DNA of 64,000 bases from the NCBI GenBank assembly GCA_036785325.1, contig JAXIVH010000107.1, forward strand, positions 622,803 through 686,802, in the 5' to 3' direction. Shown piece by piece: positions 35,201-46,371 of this stretch. A model generated the notes under the pieces. That model had not been told where the DNA came from. It did no database searches and worked only from the letters and a program-made list of their open reading frames with translations. Position 1 is the stretch's first letter. Every line of letters begins with the position of its first letter. The stretch comes from Urophycis tenuis (lineage: Eukaryota > Chordata > Actinopteri > Gadiformes > Phycidae). The translations under genes and the position numbers were made by a program.

Positions 35201-38200
35201 TGGTACATAAACGTGTATTATTGTAACCAACAAACTAAATGACGGAGGCGTTGGAGGTGAAGGTGTTGTCATGGTTGGAGTAGCAGCAGAGGTTGCTGTG
35301 CTTGTGGTGGGTGCTGTGGTTGAGCTTGGTGTAACAGATTCTGTAACAAAAGTGACTCCATTGACATTTATTTGATCTAGCATACTGAGCCTATGACGAC
35401 ATCAAATGAGATGCTGCTTCATGTTTAGTCTAACCTTAATATTTTATTCATAGAATCAAAGAAGGAAATTGTAAGCATACCAGGAGAAACTGAAGGGGTT
35501 GTTGCTAGAGTTGAAGTTATTGCTGAGGGTGTTGTAGTTTGAATTGAAACAATTGCTGTAGTTTGATTTGTTGCAGTCGCTGTTGCTGGAGTTTGAGTTG
35601 TTGCTGAGGGTTTTGTAGTTTTAGTTGAAACAGTTGCTGTAGTTTGATTTGTAGGAGTCGCTGTTGCTGGAGTTGGAGTTGTTGCTGAGGGTGTTGTAGT
35701 TTGAGTTGAAACAGTTGCTGTAGTTTGATTTGTAGGAGTCGCTGTTGCTGGAGTTGGAGTTGTTGCTGAGCGTGTTGTAGTTTGAGTTGAAACAGTTGTT
35801 GTAGTTTGATTTGTAGGAGTCACTGTTGCTGGAGTTGGAGTTGTTGCTGAGGGTTTTGTAGTTTTAGTTGAAACAGTTGCTGTAGTTTGATTTGTAGGAG
35901 TCGCTGTTGCTGGAGTTGGAGTTGTTGCTGAGGGTGTTGTAGTTTGAGTTGAAACAGTTGCTGTAGTTTGATTTGTAGGAGTCGCTGTTGCTGGAGTTTG
36001 AGTTGTTGCTGAGGGTGTTGTAGTTTGAATGGAAACAATTGCTGTAGTTTGATTTGTAGGAGTCGCTGTTGCTGGAGTTGTTGCTGAGGGTGTTGTAGTT
36101 TGAGTTGAAACAGTTGCTGTAGTTTGATTTGTAGGAGTCGCTGTTGCTGGAGTTGGAGTTGTTGCTGAGGGTTTTGTAGTTTTAGTTGAAACAGTTTCTG
36201 TAGTTTGATTTGTAGGAGTCGCTGTTGCTGGAGTTGGAGTTGTTGCTGAGGGTGTTGTAGTTTGAGTTGAAACAGTTGCTGTAGTTTGATTTGTAGGAGT
36301 CGCTGTTGCTGGAGTTGGAGTTGTTGCTGAGCGTGTTGTAGTTTGAGTTGAAACAGTTGCAGTAGTTTGATTTGTAGGAGTCGCTGTTGCTGGAGTTGGA
36401 GTTGTTGCTGAGGGTGTTGTAGTTTGAGTTGAAGCAGTTGCTGTAGTTTGATTTGTAGCAGTCATTGTTGTAGTTCGAGTTGAAACAGTCACTGTAGTTT
36501 GAATTGTTGCAGTCGTTGTAATTTGATTTGTAGCAGTCATTGTTGCTGAGGGTGTTGTCATTGGAGTTGTTTCTGTAGAAACACATTTTGTTTAAGCATT
36601 GAGTTATTTACATATATGATATGATTTTTAGTTAAGACACATTTCTGGGTGTATGCATGAAAACAGAAAATGAAAACATACCTGTGACAACAATTGTGCT
36701 GGGAACAAAGCTGACGTTGGTCATCGCTGTACGCAGGGTCTCTGAAATATTAGCTGCTTGAGGAATCATGGCAGCTGGAGCTGTCTCATTGAATTCAAGC
36801 CTCATCATGGTTTCAGTGTTTTGCATTCGTGTAGCACTGGAAGGACTGGAAAACGGGACATCATTTGCAAAGTGATGAGGCCACGAAAAGCAATACAAAA
36901 TATGTGTACGCCAAGATATATTTCTATTGTCATGATAAGGTTTTGGATGTTTTACCTGAATCCAAGGATAACGACTCGTACAAATACAGATCCATATGCA
37001 GCCCTGTAGATACTATTACACTATGGAGAAAATATTGAAAAGTTAAAAACCATTTAATGGCTTTCAAAATAGATTGTATTAAATCTGTCTAAAGTGTCGA
37101 GAGAAAAATGGTCAAAACCAAGAATGAAACAAAAACAATCAGTACAAAAGAATGATAAAATACTGTCCAAAAATTCTACTAGCACAAACTTACCGCTGTA
37201 ACAACTGTCAATGCCAGTTCTTCAAACTGCGGACTGCTGTGGTTTGATAATTGTGGTACATAAACGTGTATTATTGTAACCAACAAACTAAATGACGGAG
37301 GCGTTGGAGGTGAACGTGTTGTCATGGTTGGAGTAGCAGCAGAGGTTGCTGTGCTTGTGGTGGGTGCTGTGGTTGAGCTTGGTGTAACAGATTCTGTAAC
37401 AAAAGTGACTCCATTGACATTTATTTGATCTAGCATACTGAGCCTATGACGACATCAAATGAGATGCTGCTTCATGTTTAGTCTAACCTTAATATTTTAT
37501 TCATAGCATCAAAGAAGGAAATTGTAAGCATACCAGGAGAAACTGAAGGGGTTGTTGCTAGAGTTGAAGTTATTGCTGAGGGTGTTGTAGTTTGAATTGA
37601 AACAATTGCTGTAGTTTGATTTGTTGCAGTCGCTGTTGCTGGAGTTTGAGTTGTTGCTGAGGGTTTTGTAGTTTTAGTTGAAACAGTTGCTGTAGTTTGA
37701 TTTGTAGGAGTCGCTGTTGCTGGAGTTGGAGTTGTTGCTGAGGGTGTTGTAGTTTGAGTTGAAACAGTTGCTGTAGTTTGATTTGTAGGAGTCGCTGTTG
37801 CTGGAGTTGGAGTTGTTGCTGAGCGTGTTGTAGTTTGAGTTGAAACAGTTGTTGTAGTTTGATTTGTAGGAGTCGCTGTTGCTGGAGTTGGAGTTGTTGC
37901 TGAGGGTGTTGTAGTTTGAGTTGAAACAGTTACTGTAGTTTGATTTGCAGGAGTCGCTGTTGCTGGAGTTGGAGTTGTTGCTGAGGGTTTTGTAGTTTTA
38001 GTTGAAACAGTTTCTGTAGTTTGATTTGTAGGAGTCGCTGTTGCTGGAGTTGGAGTTGTTGCTGAGGGTGTTGTAGTTTGAGTTGAAACAGTTGCTGTAG
38101 TTTGATTTGTAGGAGTCGCTGTTGCTGGAGTTGGAGTTGTTGCTGAGCGTGTTGTAGTTTGAGTTGAAACAGTTGTTGTAGTTTGATTTGTAGGAGTCGC

Positions 38201-41200
38201 TGTTGCTGGAGTTGGAGTTGTTGCTGAGGGTGTTGTAGTTTGAGTTGAAGCAGTTGCTGTAGTTTGATTTGTAGCAGTCATTGTTGTAGTTCGAGTTGAA
38301 ACAGTCACTGTAGTTTGAATTGTTGCAGTCGTTGTAATTTGATTTGTAGCAGTCATTGTTGCTGAGGGTGTTGTCATTGGAGTTGTTTCTGTAGAAACAC
38401 ATTTTGTTTAAGCATTGAGTTATTTACATATATGATATGATTTTTAGTTAAGACACATTTCTGGGTGTATGCATGAAAACAGAAAATGAAAACATACCTG
38501 TGACAACAATTGTGCTGGGAACAAAGCTGACGTTGGTCATCGCTGTACGCAGGGTCTCTGAAATATTAGCTGCTTGAGGAATCATGGCAGCTGGAGCTGT
38601 CTCATTGAATTCAAGCCTCATCATGGTTTCAGTGTTTTGCATTCGTGTAGCACTGGAAGGACTGGAAAACGGGACATCATTTGCAAAGTGATGAGGCCAC
38701 GAAAAGCAATACAAAATATGTGTACGCCAAGATATATTTCTATTGTCATGATAAGGTTTTGGATGTTTTACCTGAATCCAAGGATAACGACTCGTACAAA
38801 TACAGATCCATATGCAGCCCTGTAGATACTATTACACTATGGAGAAAATATTGAAAAGTTAAAAACCATTTAATGGCTTTCAAAATAGATTGTATTAAAT
38901 CTGTCTAAAGTGTCGAGAGAAAAATGGTCAAAACCAAGAATGAAACAAAAACAATCAGTACAAAAGAATGATAAAATACTGTCCAAAAATTCTACTAGCA
39001 CAAACTTACCGCTGTAACAACTGTCAATGCCAGTTCTTCAAACTGCGGACTGCTGTGGTTTGATAATTGTGGTACATAAACGTGTATTATTGTAACCAAC
39101 AAACTAAATGACGGAGGCGTTGGAGGTGAAGGTGTTGTCATGGTTGGAGTAGCAGCAGAGGTTGCTGTGCTTGTGGTGGGTGCTGTGGTTGAGCTTGGTG
39201 TAACAGATTCTGTAACAAAAGTGACTCCATTGACATTTATTTGATCTAGCATACTGAGCCTATGACGACATCAAATGAGATGCTGCTTCATGTTTAGTCT
39301 AACCTTAATATTTTATTCATAGCATCAAAGAAGGAAATTGTAAGCATACCAGGAGAAACTGAAGGGGTTGTTGCTAGAGTTGAAGTTATTGCTGAGGGTG
39401 TTGTAGTTTGAATTGAAACAATTGCTGTAGTTTGATTTGTTGCAGTCGCTGTTGCTGGAGTTTGAGTTGTTGCTGAGGGTTTTGTAGTTTTAGTTGAAAC
39501 AGTTGCTGTAGTTTGATTTGTTGCAGTCGCTGTTGCTGGAGTTTGAGTTGTTGCTGAGGGTTTTGTAGTTTTAGTTGAAACAGTTGCTGTAGTTTGATTT
39601 GTAGGAGTCGCTGTTGCTGGAGTTGGAGTTGTTGCTGACGGTGTTGTAGTTTGAGTTGAAACAGTTGCTGTAGTTTGATTTGTAGGAGTCGCTGTTGCTG
39701 GAGTTGGAGTTGTTGCTGAGCGTGTTGTAGTTTGAGTTGAAACAGTTGTTGTAGTTTGATTTGTAGGAGTCGCTGTTGCTGGAGTTGGAGTTGTTGCTGA
39801 GGGTGTTGTAGTTTGAGTTGAAACAGTTACTGTAGTTTGATTTGCAGGAGTCGCTGTTGCTGGAGTTGGAGTTGTTGCTGAGGGTGTTGTAGTTTGAGTT
39901 GAAACAGTTGCAGTAGTTTGATTTGTAGGAGTCGCTGTTGCTGGAGTTGGAGTTGTTGCTGAGGGTGTAGTAGTTTGAGTTGAAACAGTTGCTGTAGTTT
40001 GATTTGTAGGAGTCGCTGTTGCTGGAGTTGGAGTTGTTGCTGAGGGTTTTGTAGTTTTAGTTGAAACAGTTGCTGTAGTTTGATTTGTAGGAGTCGCTGT
40101 TGCTGGAGTTGGAGTTGTTGCTGAGGGTGTTGTAGTTTGAGTTGAAACAGTTGCTGTAGTTTGATTTGTAGGAGTCGCTGTTGCTGGAGTTTGAGTTGTT
40201 GCTGAGGGTGTTGTAGTTTGAATGGAAACAATTGCTGTAGTTTGATTTGTAGGAGTCGCTGTTGCTGGAGTTGTTGCTGAGGGTGTTGTAGTTTGAGTTG
40301 AAACAGTTGCTGTAGTTTGATTTGTAGGAGTCGCTGTTGCTGGAGTTGGAGTTGTTGCTGAGGGTTTTGTAATTTTAGTTGAAACAGTTGCTGTAGTTTG
40401 ATTTGTAGGAGTCGCTGTTGCTGGAGTTGGAGTTGTTGCTGAGGGTGTTGTAGTTTGAGTTGAAACAGTTGCTGTAGTTTGATTTGTAGGAGTCGCTGTT
40501 GCTGGAGTTGGAGTTGTTGCTGAGCGTGTTGTAGTTTGAGTTGAAACAGTTGTTGTAGTTTGATTTGTAGGAGTCGCTGTTGCTGGAGTTGGAGTTGTTG
40601 CTGAGGGTGTTGTAGTTTGAGTTGAAACAGTTGCTGTAGTTTGATTTGCAGGAGTCGCTGTTGCTGGAGTTGGAGTTGTTGCTGAGGGTGTTGTAGTTTG
40701 AGTTGAAACAGTTGCAGTAGTTTGATTTGTAGGAGTCGCTGTTGCTGGAGTTGGAGTTGTTGCTGAGGGTGTAGTAGTTTGAGTTGAAACAGTTGCTGTA
40801 GTTTGATTTGTAGGAGTCGCTGTTGCTGGAGTTGGAGTTGTTGCTGAGGGTTTTGTAGTTTTAGTTGAAACAGTTGCTGTAGTTTGATTTGTAGGAGTCG
40901 CTGTTGCTGGAGTTGGAGTTGTTGCTGAGGGTGTTGTAGTTTGAGTTGAAACAGTTGCTGTAGTTTGATTTGTAGGAGTTGCTGTTGCTGGAGTTGGAGT
41001 TGTTGCTGAGCGTGTTGTAGTTTGAGTTGAAACAGTTGTTGTAGTTTGATTTGTAGGAGTCGCTGTTGCTGGAGTTGGAGTTGTTGCTGAGGGTGTTGTA
41101 GTTTGAGTTGAAACAGTTGCTGTAGTTTGATTTGCAGGAGTCGCTGTTGCTGGAGTTGGAGTTGTTGCTGAGGGTGTTGTAGTTTGAGTTGAAACAGTTG

Positions 41201-44200
41201 AAGTAGTTTGATTTGTAGGAGTCGCTGTTGCTGGAGTTGGAGTTGTTGCTGAGGGTGTAGTAGTTTGAGTTGAAACAGTTGCGGTAGTTTGATTTGTAGG
41301 AGTCGCTGTTGCTGGAGTTGGAGTTGTTGCTGAGGGTTTTGTAGTTTTAGTTGAAACAGTTGCTGTAGTTTGATTTGTAGGAGTCGCTGTTGCTGGAGTT
41401 GGAGTTGTTGCTGAGGGTGTTGTAGTTTGAGTTGAAACAGTTGCTGTAGTTTGATTTGTAGGAGTCGCTGTTGCTGGAGTTGGAGTTGTTGCTGAGGGTG
41501 TTGTAGTTTGAGTTGAAACAGTTGCTGTAGTTTGATTTGTAGGAGTTGCTGTTGCTGGAGTTGGAGTTGTTGCTGAGCGTGTTGTAGTTTGAGTTGAAAC
41601 AGTTGTTGTAGTTTGATTTGTAGGAGTCGCTGTTGCTGGAGTTGGAGTTGTTGCTGAGGGTGTAGTAGTTTGAGTTGAAACAGTTGCGGTAGTTTGATTT
41701 GTAGGAGTCGCTGTTGCTGGAGTTGGAGTTGTTGCTGAGGGTTTTGTAGTTTTAGTTGAAACAGTTGCTGTAGTTTGATTTGTAGGAGTCGCTGTTGCTG
41801 GAGTTGGAGTTGTTGCTGAGGGTGTTGTAGTTTGAGTTGAAACAGTTGCTGTAGTTTGATTTGTAGGAGTCGCTGTTGCTGGAGTTGGAGTTGTTGCTGA
41901 GCGTGTTGTAGTTTGAGTTGAAACAGTTGTTGTAGTTTGATTTGTAGGAGTCGCTGTTGCTGGAGTTGGAGTTGTTGCTGAGGGTGTTGTAGTTTGAGTT
42001 GAAACAGTTGCTGTAGTTTGATTTGTAGGAGTCGCTGTTGCTGGAGTTGGAGTTGTTGCTGAGCGTGTTGTAGTTTGAGTTGAAACAGTTGTTGTAGTTT
42101 GATTTGTAGGAGTCGCTGTTGCTGGAGTTGGAGTTGTTGCTGAGGGTGTTGTAGTTTGAGTTGAAACAGTTGCTGTAGTTTGATTTGCAGGAGTCGCTGT
42201 TGCTGGAGTTGGAGTTGTTGCTGAGGGTGTTGTAGTTTGAGTTGAAACAGTTGCAGTAGTTTGATTTGTAGGAGTCGCTGTTGCTGGAGTTGGAGTTGTT
42301 GCTGAGGGTGTAGTAGTTTGAGTTGAAACAGTTGCTGTAGTTTGATTTGTAGGAGTCGCTGTTGCTGGAGTTGGAGTTGTTGCTGAGGGTTTTGTAGTTT
42401 TAGTTGAAACAGTTGCTGTAGTTTGATTTGTAGGAGTCGCTGTTGCTGGAGTTGGAGTTGTTGCTGAGGGTGTTGTAGTTTGAGTTGAAACAGTTGCTGT
42501 AGTTTGATTTGTAGGAGTTGCTGTTGCTGGAGTTGGAGTTGTTGCTGAGCGTGTTGTAGTTTGAGTTGAAACAGTTGTTGTAGTTTGATTTTTAGGAGTC
42601 GCTGTTGCTGGAGTTGGAGTTGTTGCTGAGGGTGTTGTAGTTTGAGTTGAAACAGTTGCTGTAGTTTGATTTGCAGGAGTCGCTGTTGCTGGAGTTGGAG
42701 TTGTTGCTGAGGGTGTTGTAGTTTGAGTTGAAACAGTTGCAGTAGTTTGATTTGTAGGAGTCGCTGTTGCTGGAGTTGGAGTTGTTGCTGAGGGTGTAGT
42801 AGTTTGAGTTGAAAAAGTTGCGGTAGTTTGATTTGTAGGAGTCGCTGTTGCTGGAGTTGGAGTTGTTGCTGAGGGTTTTGTAGTTTTAGTTGAAACAGTT
42901 GCTGTAGTTTGATTTGTAGGAGTCGCTGTTGCTGGAGTTGGAGTTGTTGCTGAGGGTGTTGTAGTTTGAGTTGAAACAGTTGCTGTAGTTTGATTTGTAG
43001 GAGTCGCTGTTGCTGGAGTTGGAGTTGTTGCTGAGCGTGTTGTAGTTTGAGTTGAAACAGTTGTTGTAGTTTGATTTGTAGGAGTCGCTGTTGCTGGAGT
43101 TGGAGTTGTTGCTGAGGGTGTTGTAGTTTGAGTTGAAACAGTTGCTGTAGTTTGATTTGCAGGAGTCGCTGTTGCTGGAGTTGGAGTTGTTGCTGAGGGT
43201 GTTGTAGTTTGAGTTGAAACAGTTGCAGTAGTTTGATTTGTAGGAGTCGCTGTTGCTGGAGTTGGAGTTGTTGCTGAGGGTGTAGTAGTTTGAGTTGAAA
43301 CAGTTGCTGTAGTTTGATTTGTAGGAGTCGCTGTTGCTGGAGTTGGAGTTGTTGCTGAGGGTTTTGTAGTTTTAGTTGAAACAGTTGCTGTAGTTTGATT
43401 TGTAGGAGTCGCTGTTGCTGGAGTTGGAGTTGTTGCTGAGGGTGTTGTAGTTTGAGTTGAAACAGTTGCTGTAGTTTGATTTGTAGGAGTTGCTGTTGCT
43501 GGAGTTGGAGTTGTTGCTGAGCGTGTTGTAGTTTGAGTTGAAACAGTTGTTGTAGTTTGATTTGTAGGAGTCGCTGTTGCTGGAGTTGGAGTTGTTGCTG
43601 AGGGTGTTGTAGTTTGAGTTGAAACAGTTGCTGTAGTTTGATTTGCAGGAGTCGCTGTTGCTGGAGTTGGAGTTGTTGCTGAGGGTGTTGTAGTTTGAGT
43701 TGAAACAGTTGCAGTAGTTTGATTTGTAGGAGTCGCTGTTGCTGGAGTTGGAGTTGTTGCTGAGGTTGTAGTAGTTTGAGTTGAAACAGTTGCGGTAGTT
43801 TGATTTGTAGGAGTCGCTGTTGCTGGAGTTGGAGTTGTTGCTGAGGGTTTTGTAGTTTTAGTTGAAACAGTTGCTGTAGTTTGATTTGTAGGAGTCGCTG
43901 TTGCTGGAGTTGGAGTTGTTGCTGAGGGTGTTGTAGTTTGAGTTGAAACAGTTGCTGTAGTTTGATTTGTAGGAGTCGCTGTTGCTGGAGTTGGAGTTGT
44001 TGCTGAGCGTGTTGTAGTTTGAGTTGAAACAGTTGTTGTAGTTTGATTTGTAGGAGTCGCTGTTGCTGGAGTTGGAGTTGTTGCTGAGGGTGTTGTAGTT
44101 TGAGTTGAAACAGTTGCTGTAGTTTGATTTGCAGGAGTCGCTGTTGCTGGAGTTGGAGTTGTTGCTGAGGGTGTTGTAGTTTGAGTTGAAACAGTTGCAG

Positions 44201-46264
44201 TAGTTTGATTTGTAGGAGTCGCTGTTGCTGGAGTTGGAGTTGTTGCTGAGGGTGTAGTAGGTTGAGTTGAAACAGTTGCTGTAGTTTGATTTGTAGGAGT
44301 CGCTGTTGCTGGAGTTGGAGTTGTTGCTGAGGGTTTTGTAGTTTTAGTTGAAACAGTTGCTGTAGTTTGATTTGTAGGAGTCGCTGTTGCTGGAGTTGGA
44401 GTTGTTGCTGAGGGTGTTGTAGTTTGAGTTGAAACAGTTTCTGTAGTTTGATTTGTAGGAGTTGCTGGAGTTGGAGTTGTTGCTGAGGGTTTTGTAGTTT
44501 GAGTTGAAACAGTTATTCTAGTTTGATTTGTAGGAGTTGCTGGAGTTGGAGTTGTTGCTGAGGGTGTTGTAGTTTGAGTTGTAGCAGTTGTCGTTGGAGT
44601 TGTTGTTTGGTTTGACGTTTCTGAGAAGGAACATGTTACTTATTACTATATATGTATATATGGTATATAAGCGCAGGAATCAGAGAAAAGCCTTATACCT
44701 GAGCGACAAGGCATTTGTTATTAACACAATGTAGCATTGCTGTTTGTTTTCTCATAGAATCATTAATGGTAAGCGTGAGCATACTTGTCACAGAAATAGA
44801 ATCAGGATCAAATGAGAGTCCGCCAGCAGAGGTGTTGGTTGCTGCAGTTGTCATGGTTTGTAATACATCACTAGCTGAAGGGAGGATATATATATATATA
44901 TCGTACATAAGCGTGGGAATCAGAGAAAAGCGTTATACCCGAGCAACACAGCATTTGCTATTTGCACAATAACCCTGAGAGTGAGTGCTAAGACGTAGGG
45001 AGATGTAGATGTATGGTCAATATGGGGTTGGCATGAGGTTTTCCTTTTTGTATAATAATTATTAATCTTTTGGTGGGGGGGGGGGGGTTAGGTAGAGGAT
45101 GGGTGTTATGCAGGGTTCAGGTGAACTCTGAACAAGTGAGTCTTGAGTCTCTTCTGGAAGATGGGGAGTGACTCCGCAGTCCTGACATGGCAGGGAGCCT
45201 GTTTCATAACTGTGGTGCCAAAACTGAGATTTCTTTTTGTTTTCCTTCAATAGTATTCAGCGGTGTACAAAAAATGCGTACTTATTACAGCAACAGAGCG
45301 AGAATCAAACAGGATATTTCCAACGGAGCACCCTGCAGCTGTCCTCAAGGTCTCCTCTACATCACTAGCTGAAGGGATTTCCTCCGCTGGGGCTGTCTCA
45401 TTGAATACAAGCTCCAACTCTGTTGTAGTGTTTCCGTCCGGTGAGGATCTGAGAAACGGACCGCAAAACAATGCAAATTTAGTTGTGTCATTGTAATTTC
45501 ATCAAATATTTTGGATTGTTTATTGTTATTATACATTTTATTACACTGTTTTTTTTACCTGAATTCACAGAGTTTACTGCGGTCAAAAATTGATCCAAAT
45601 TTGTCCCGGTAGATCAAATCGCACTATAAAAGGGAAATATGGCGTATAAACTTTTACTATTATCTTCATGTATTTCCATTAGTTGAAAACCCCTTCAAAG
45701 CACTGCATAGTTGTCTTGCATTGTTAATATAAAAAGCTTTGTAGTTTTGCATTTTGATGAATTACAAACTTACCACTGTAACAACTGTGCATGCCAGTGA
45801 GTGGCATTGTCCAAATGTTTGGTTGTTATAGTCTTGCTTGAAAGCAAACTTGACTATAACTACCAACACAAATGATGGCGGAGCCATGGTTGGAGTTGAT
45901 TGGTTGTTTGTGGTGTTTGAGGTGGTGTTAAATGGTTTGTTCATTGTGGTCGATCCAGTTGAGTTTGTTGGTGGGACTATGGCGAGGGTCACCATAATGA
46001 AACCTGTTTTTACATATAATGATTATTTCCTGGATTTTTATGGACACACACCACTAGATGTATTCTCATGAATCAATGGTGTTATTCTCTGAATATTTCT
46101 AATCTTCCAGGTGGTTTAATCTTCAACATAAACTTTATTGAAATGAAATGTCAACATTAATTGATAAAGATCAGGGAATTGTATTAGCAGTAATATGTTC
46201 ACTTACCCATCACAACTAGCCTTGTTGCCATGGATTGCTCCACAGCCATCCTGTGTTGAGCCAT
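32206..46264 (-). CDS. Large SEA-domain mucin, secreted or GPI-anchored, 20 coding exons
   Basis: Minus-strand exons: 46264-46207, 46003-45774, 45623-45559, 45448-45282, 44620-39350, 39209-39010, 38836-38772, 38661-38498, 38388-37534, 37393-37194, 37020-36956, 36845-36682, 36572-35481, 35340-35141, 34967-34903, 34789-34626, 34517-34276, 34046-33985, 33691-33555, 32294-32206. All phases agree and the total is 9,555 nt, about 3,184 residues. Order: signal peptide ([18 protein letters not shown], start at 46264 or 46231), SEA1, a 1,757-codon Thr-rich repeat, SEA2, 285 repeat codons, SEA3, 364 repeat codons, SEA4, four TTTTTNSP repeats, SEA5 and a C-terminal hydrophobic tail ([15 protein letters not shown]) ending two Ser before the stop. 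That tail looks like a GPI-anchor signal; a very short transmembrane end is the alternative. SEA core blocks ([27 protein letters not shown]) are clear. By family knowledge such proteins form heavily O-glycosylated surface coats. Orthology not determined. Confidence 0.85.
33555..34517 (-). other. SEA domain 5 and (TTTTTNSP)x4 spacer of the mucin gene
   Basis: Exon 34517-34276 has four 24-bp repeats (TTTTTNSP) and then the first part of a SEA domain ([20 protein letters not shown]). Exon 34046-33985 has the SEA core [17 protein letters not shown]. Exon 33691-33555 has the second half ([24 protein letters not shown]). This last SEA differs from SEA2-4, which are nearly identical, so it is not part of the recent duplication. 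Confidence 0.85.
35481..36572 (-). repeat. Mucin repeat exon 3 (364 codons, 27-residue units)
   Basis: Tandem 81-bp units encoding [23 protein letters not shown] repeats, with an irregular first part rich in TMTATNQTT. Nearly every residue is Thr, Ala, Pro, Ser, Val, Asn or Gln; each unit has an N-x-T sequon (NQT) besides many possible O-glycosylation sites. The exon length is a multiple of three and begins and ends in the same phase, so it can be gained or lost without breaking the frame. Confidence 0.9.
36585..39349 (-). repeat. Recent tandem duplications of the SEA-plus-mucin gene module
   Basis: The SEA2, SEA3 and SEA4 modules (about 38401-39349, 36585-37533 and 34548-35480), including their introns, are almost identical base for base. 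Differences are single substitutions such as TCTTCAAACTG against GCTTCAAACTG and a 4-base AAAT difference in one intron. The repeat exons between them differ only in length and copy choice. This indicates recent unequal exchange or a duplication of a ~1.8-2.0 kb module. Confidence 0.85.
37534..38388 (-). repeat. Mucin repeat exon 2 (285 codons)
   Basis: Same structure and ends as the exon at 35481-36572, but with fewer 81-bp units. Start and end sequences are identical to the sister exon, so the two arose by duplication followed by change in unit number. Confidence 0.9.
39350..44620 (-). repeat. Giant mucin repeat exon 1 (5,271 bp, ~65 x 81-bp units)
   Basis: A continuous open minus-strand frame of 1,757 codons with no start codon in the array, flanked by a CTTCTCAG acceptor (at 44621) and a CCTG/GTATGC donor (at 39349). 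The unit is 27 residues. Variants with TKTTKPS recur at about 40042, 40360, 40846, 41332, 41737, 42385, 42871, 43357, 43843 and 44329. Most gaps are exactly 486 bp (six units); others are 405 or 648. A shortened 75-bp unit occurs near 40265. The array is GTT/GCT-rich on the plus strand. Confidence 0.9.
44727..44885 (-). pseudogene. Vestigial SEA second-half exon inside mucin intron 4
   Basis: The minus strand reads [18 protein letters not shown] then [11 protein letters not shown], ending in a possible donor. It parallels the end of SEA1 exon 4 ([25 protein letters not shown]). The matching upstream part of a SEA domain is not present, so this is a leftover of a lost module or a rarely used alternative exon. 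Confidence 0.6.
45065..45235 (-). mobile_element. L2-type LINE C-terminal fragment in mucin intron 4
   Basis: A minus-strand frame reads [27 protein letters not shown] sequence, the usual last block of L2-group RT proteins, ending beside a poly-G run (45074-45088). Confidence 0.65.
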
Positions 46265-46371
46265 CTGTAACACACAATATGAATAAATTATATCATAATT
46301 ATAATAGGTTATTAGCTGATTGGATATTTTACATTTAATAAAGCAGTTGCTGAAAGAAATATATATATATT

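Noticed and set aside
39827..40231. Gln/Leu-rich minus-strand frame (LQQQ repeats)
   Set aside because: It is a shifted reading of the 81-bp mucin units; the Thr-rich frame is the one that is open across the whole exon and fits the splice phases.
39350..44620. CRISPR-like array of regular repeats
   Set aside because: Units are contiguous 81-bp coding repeats without unique spacers, in an animal gene.
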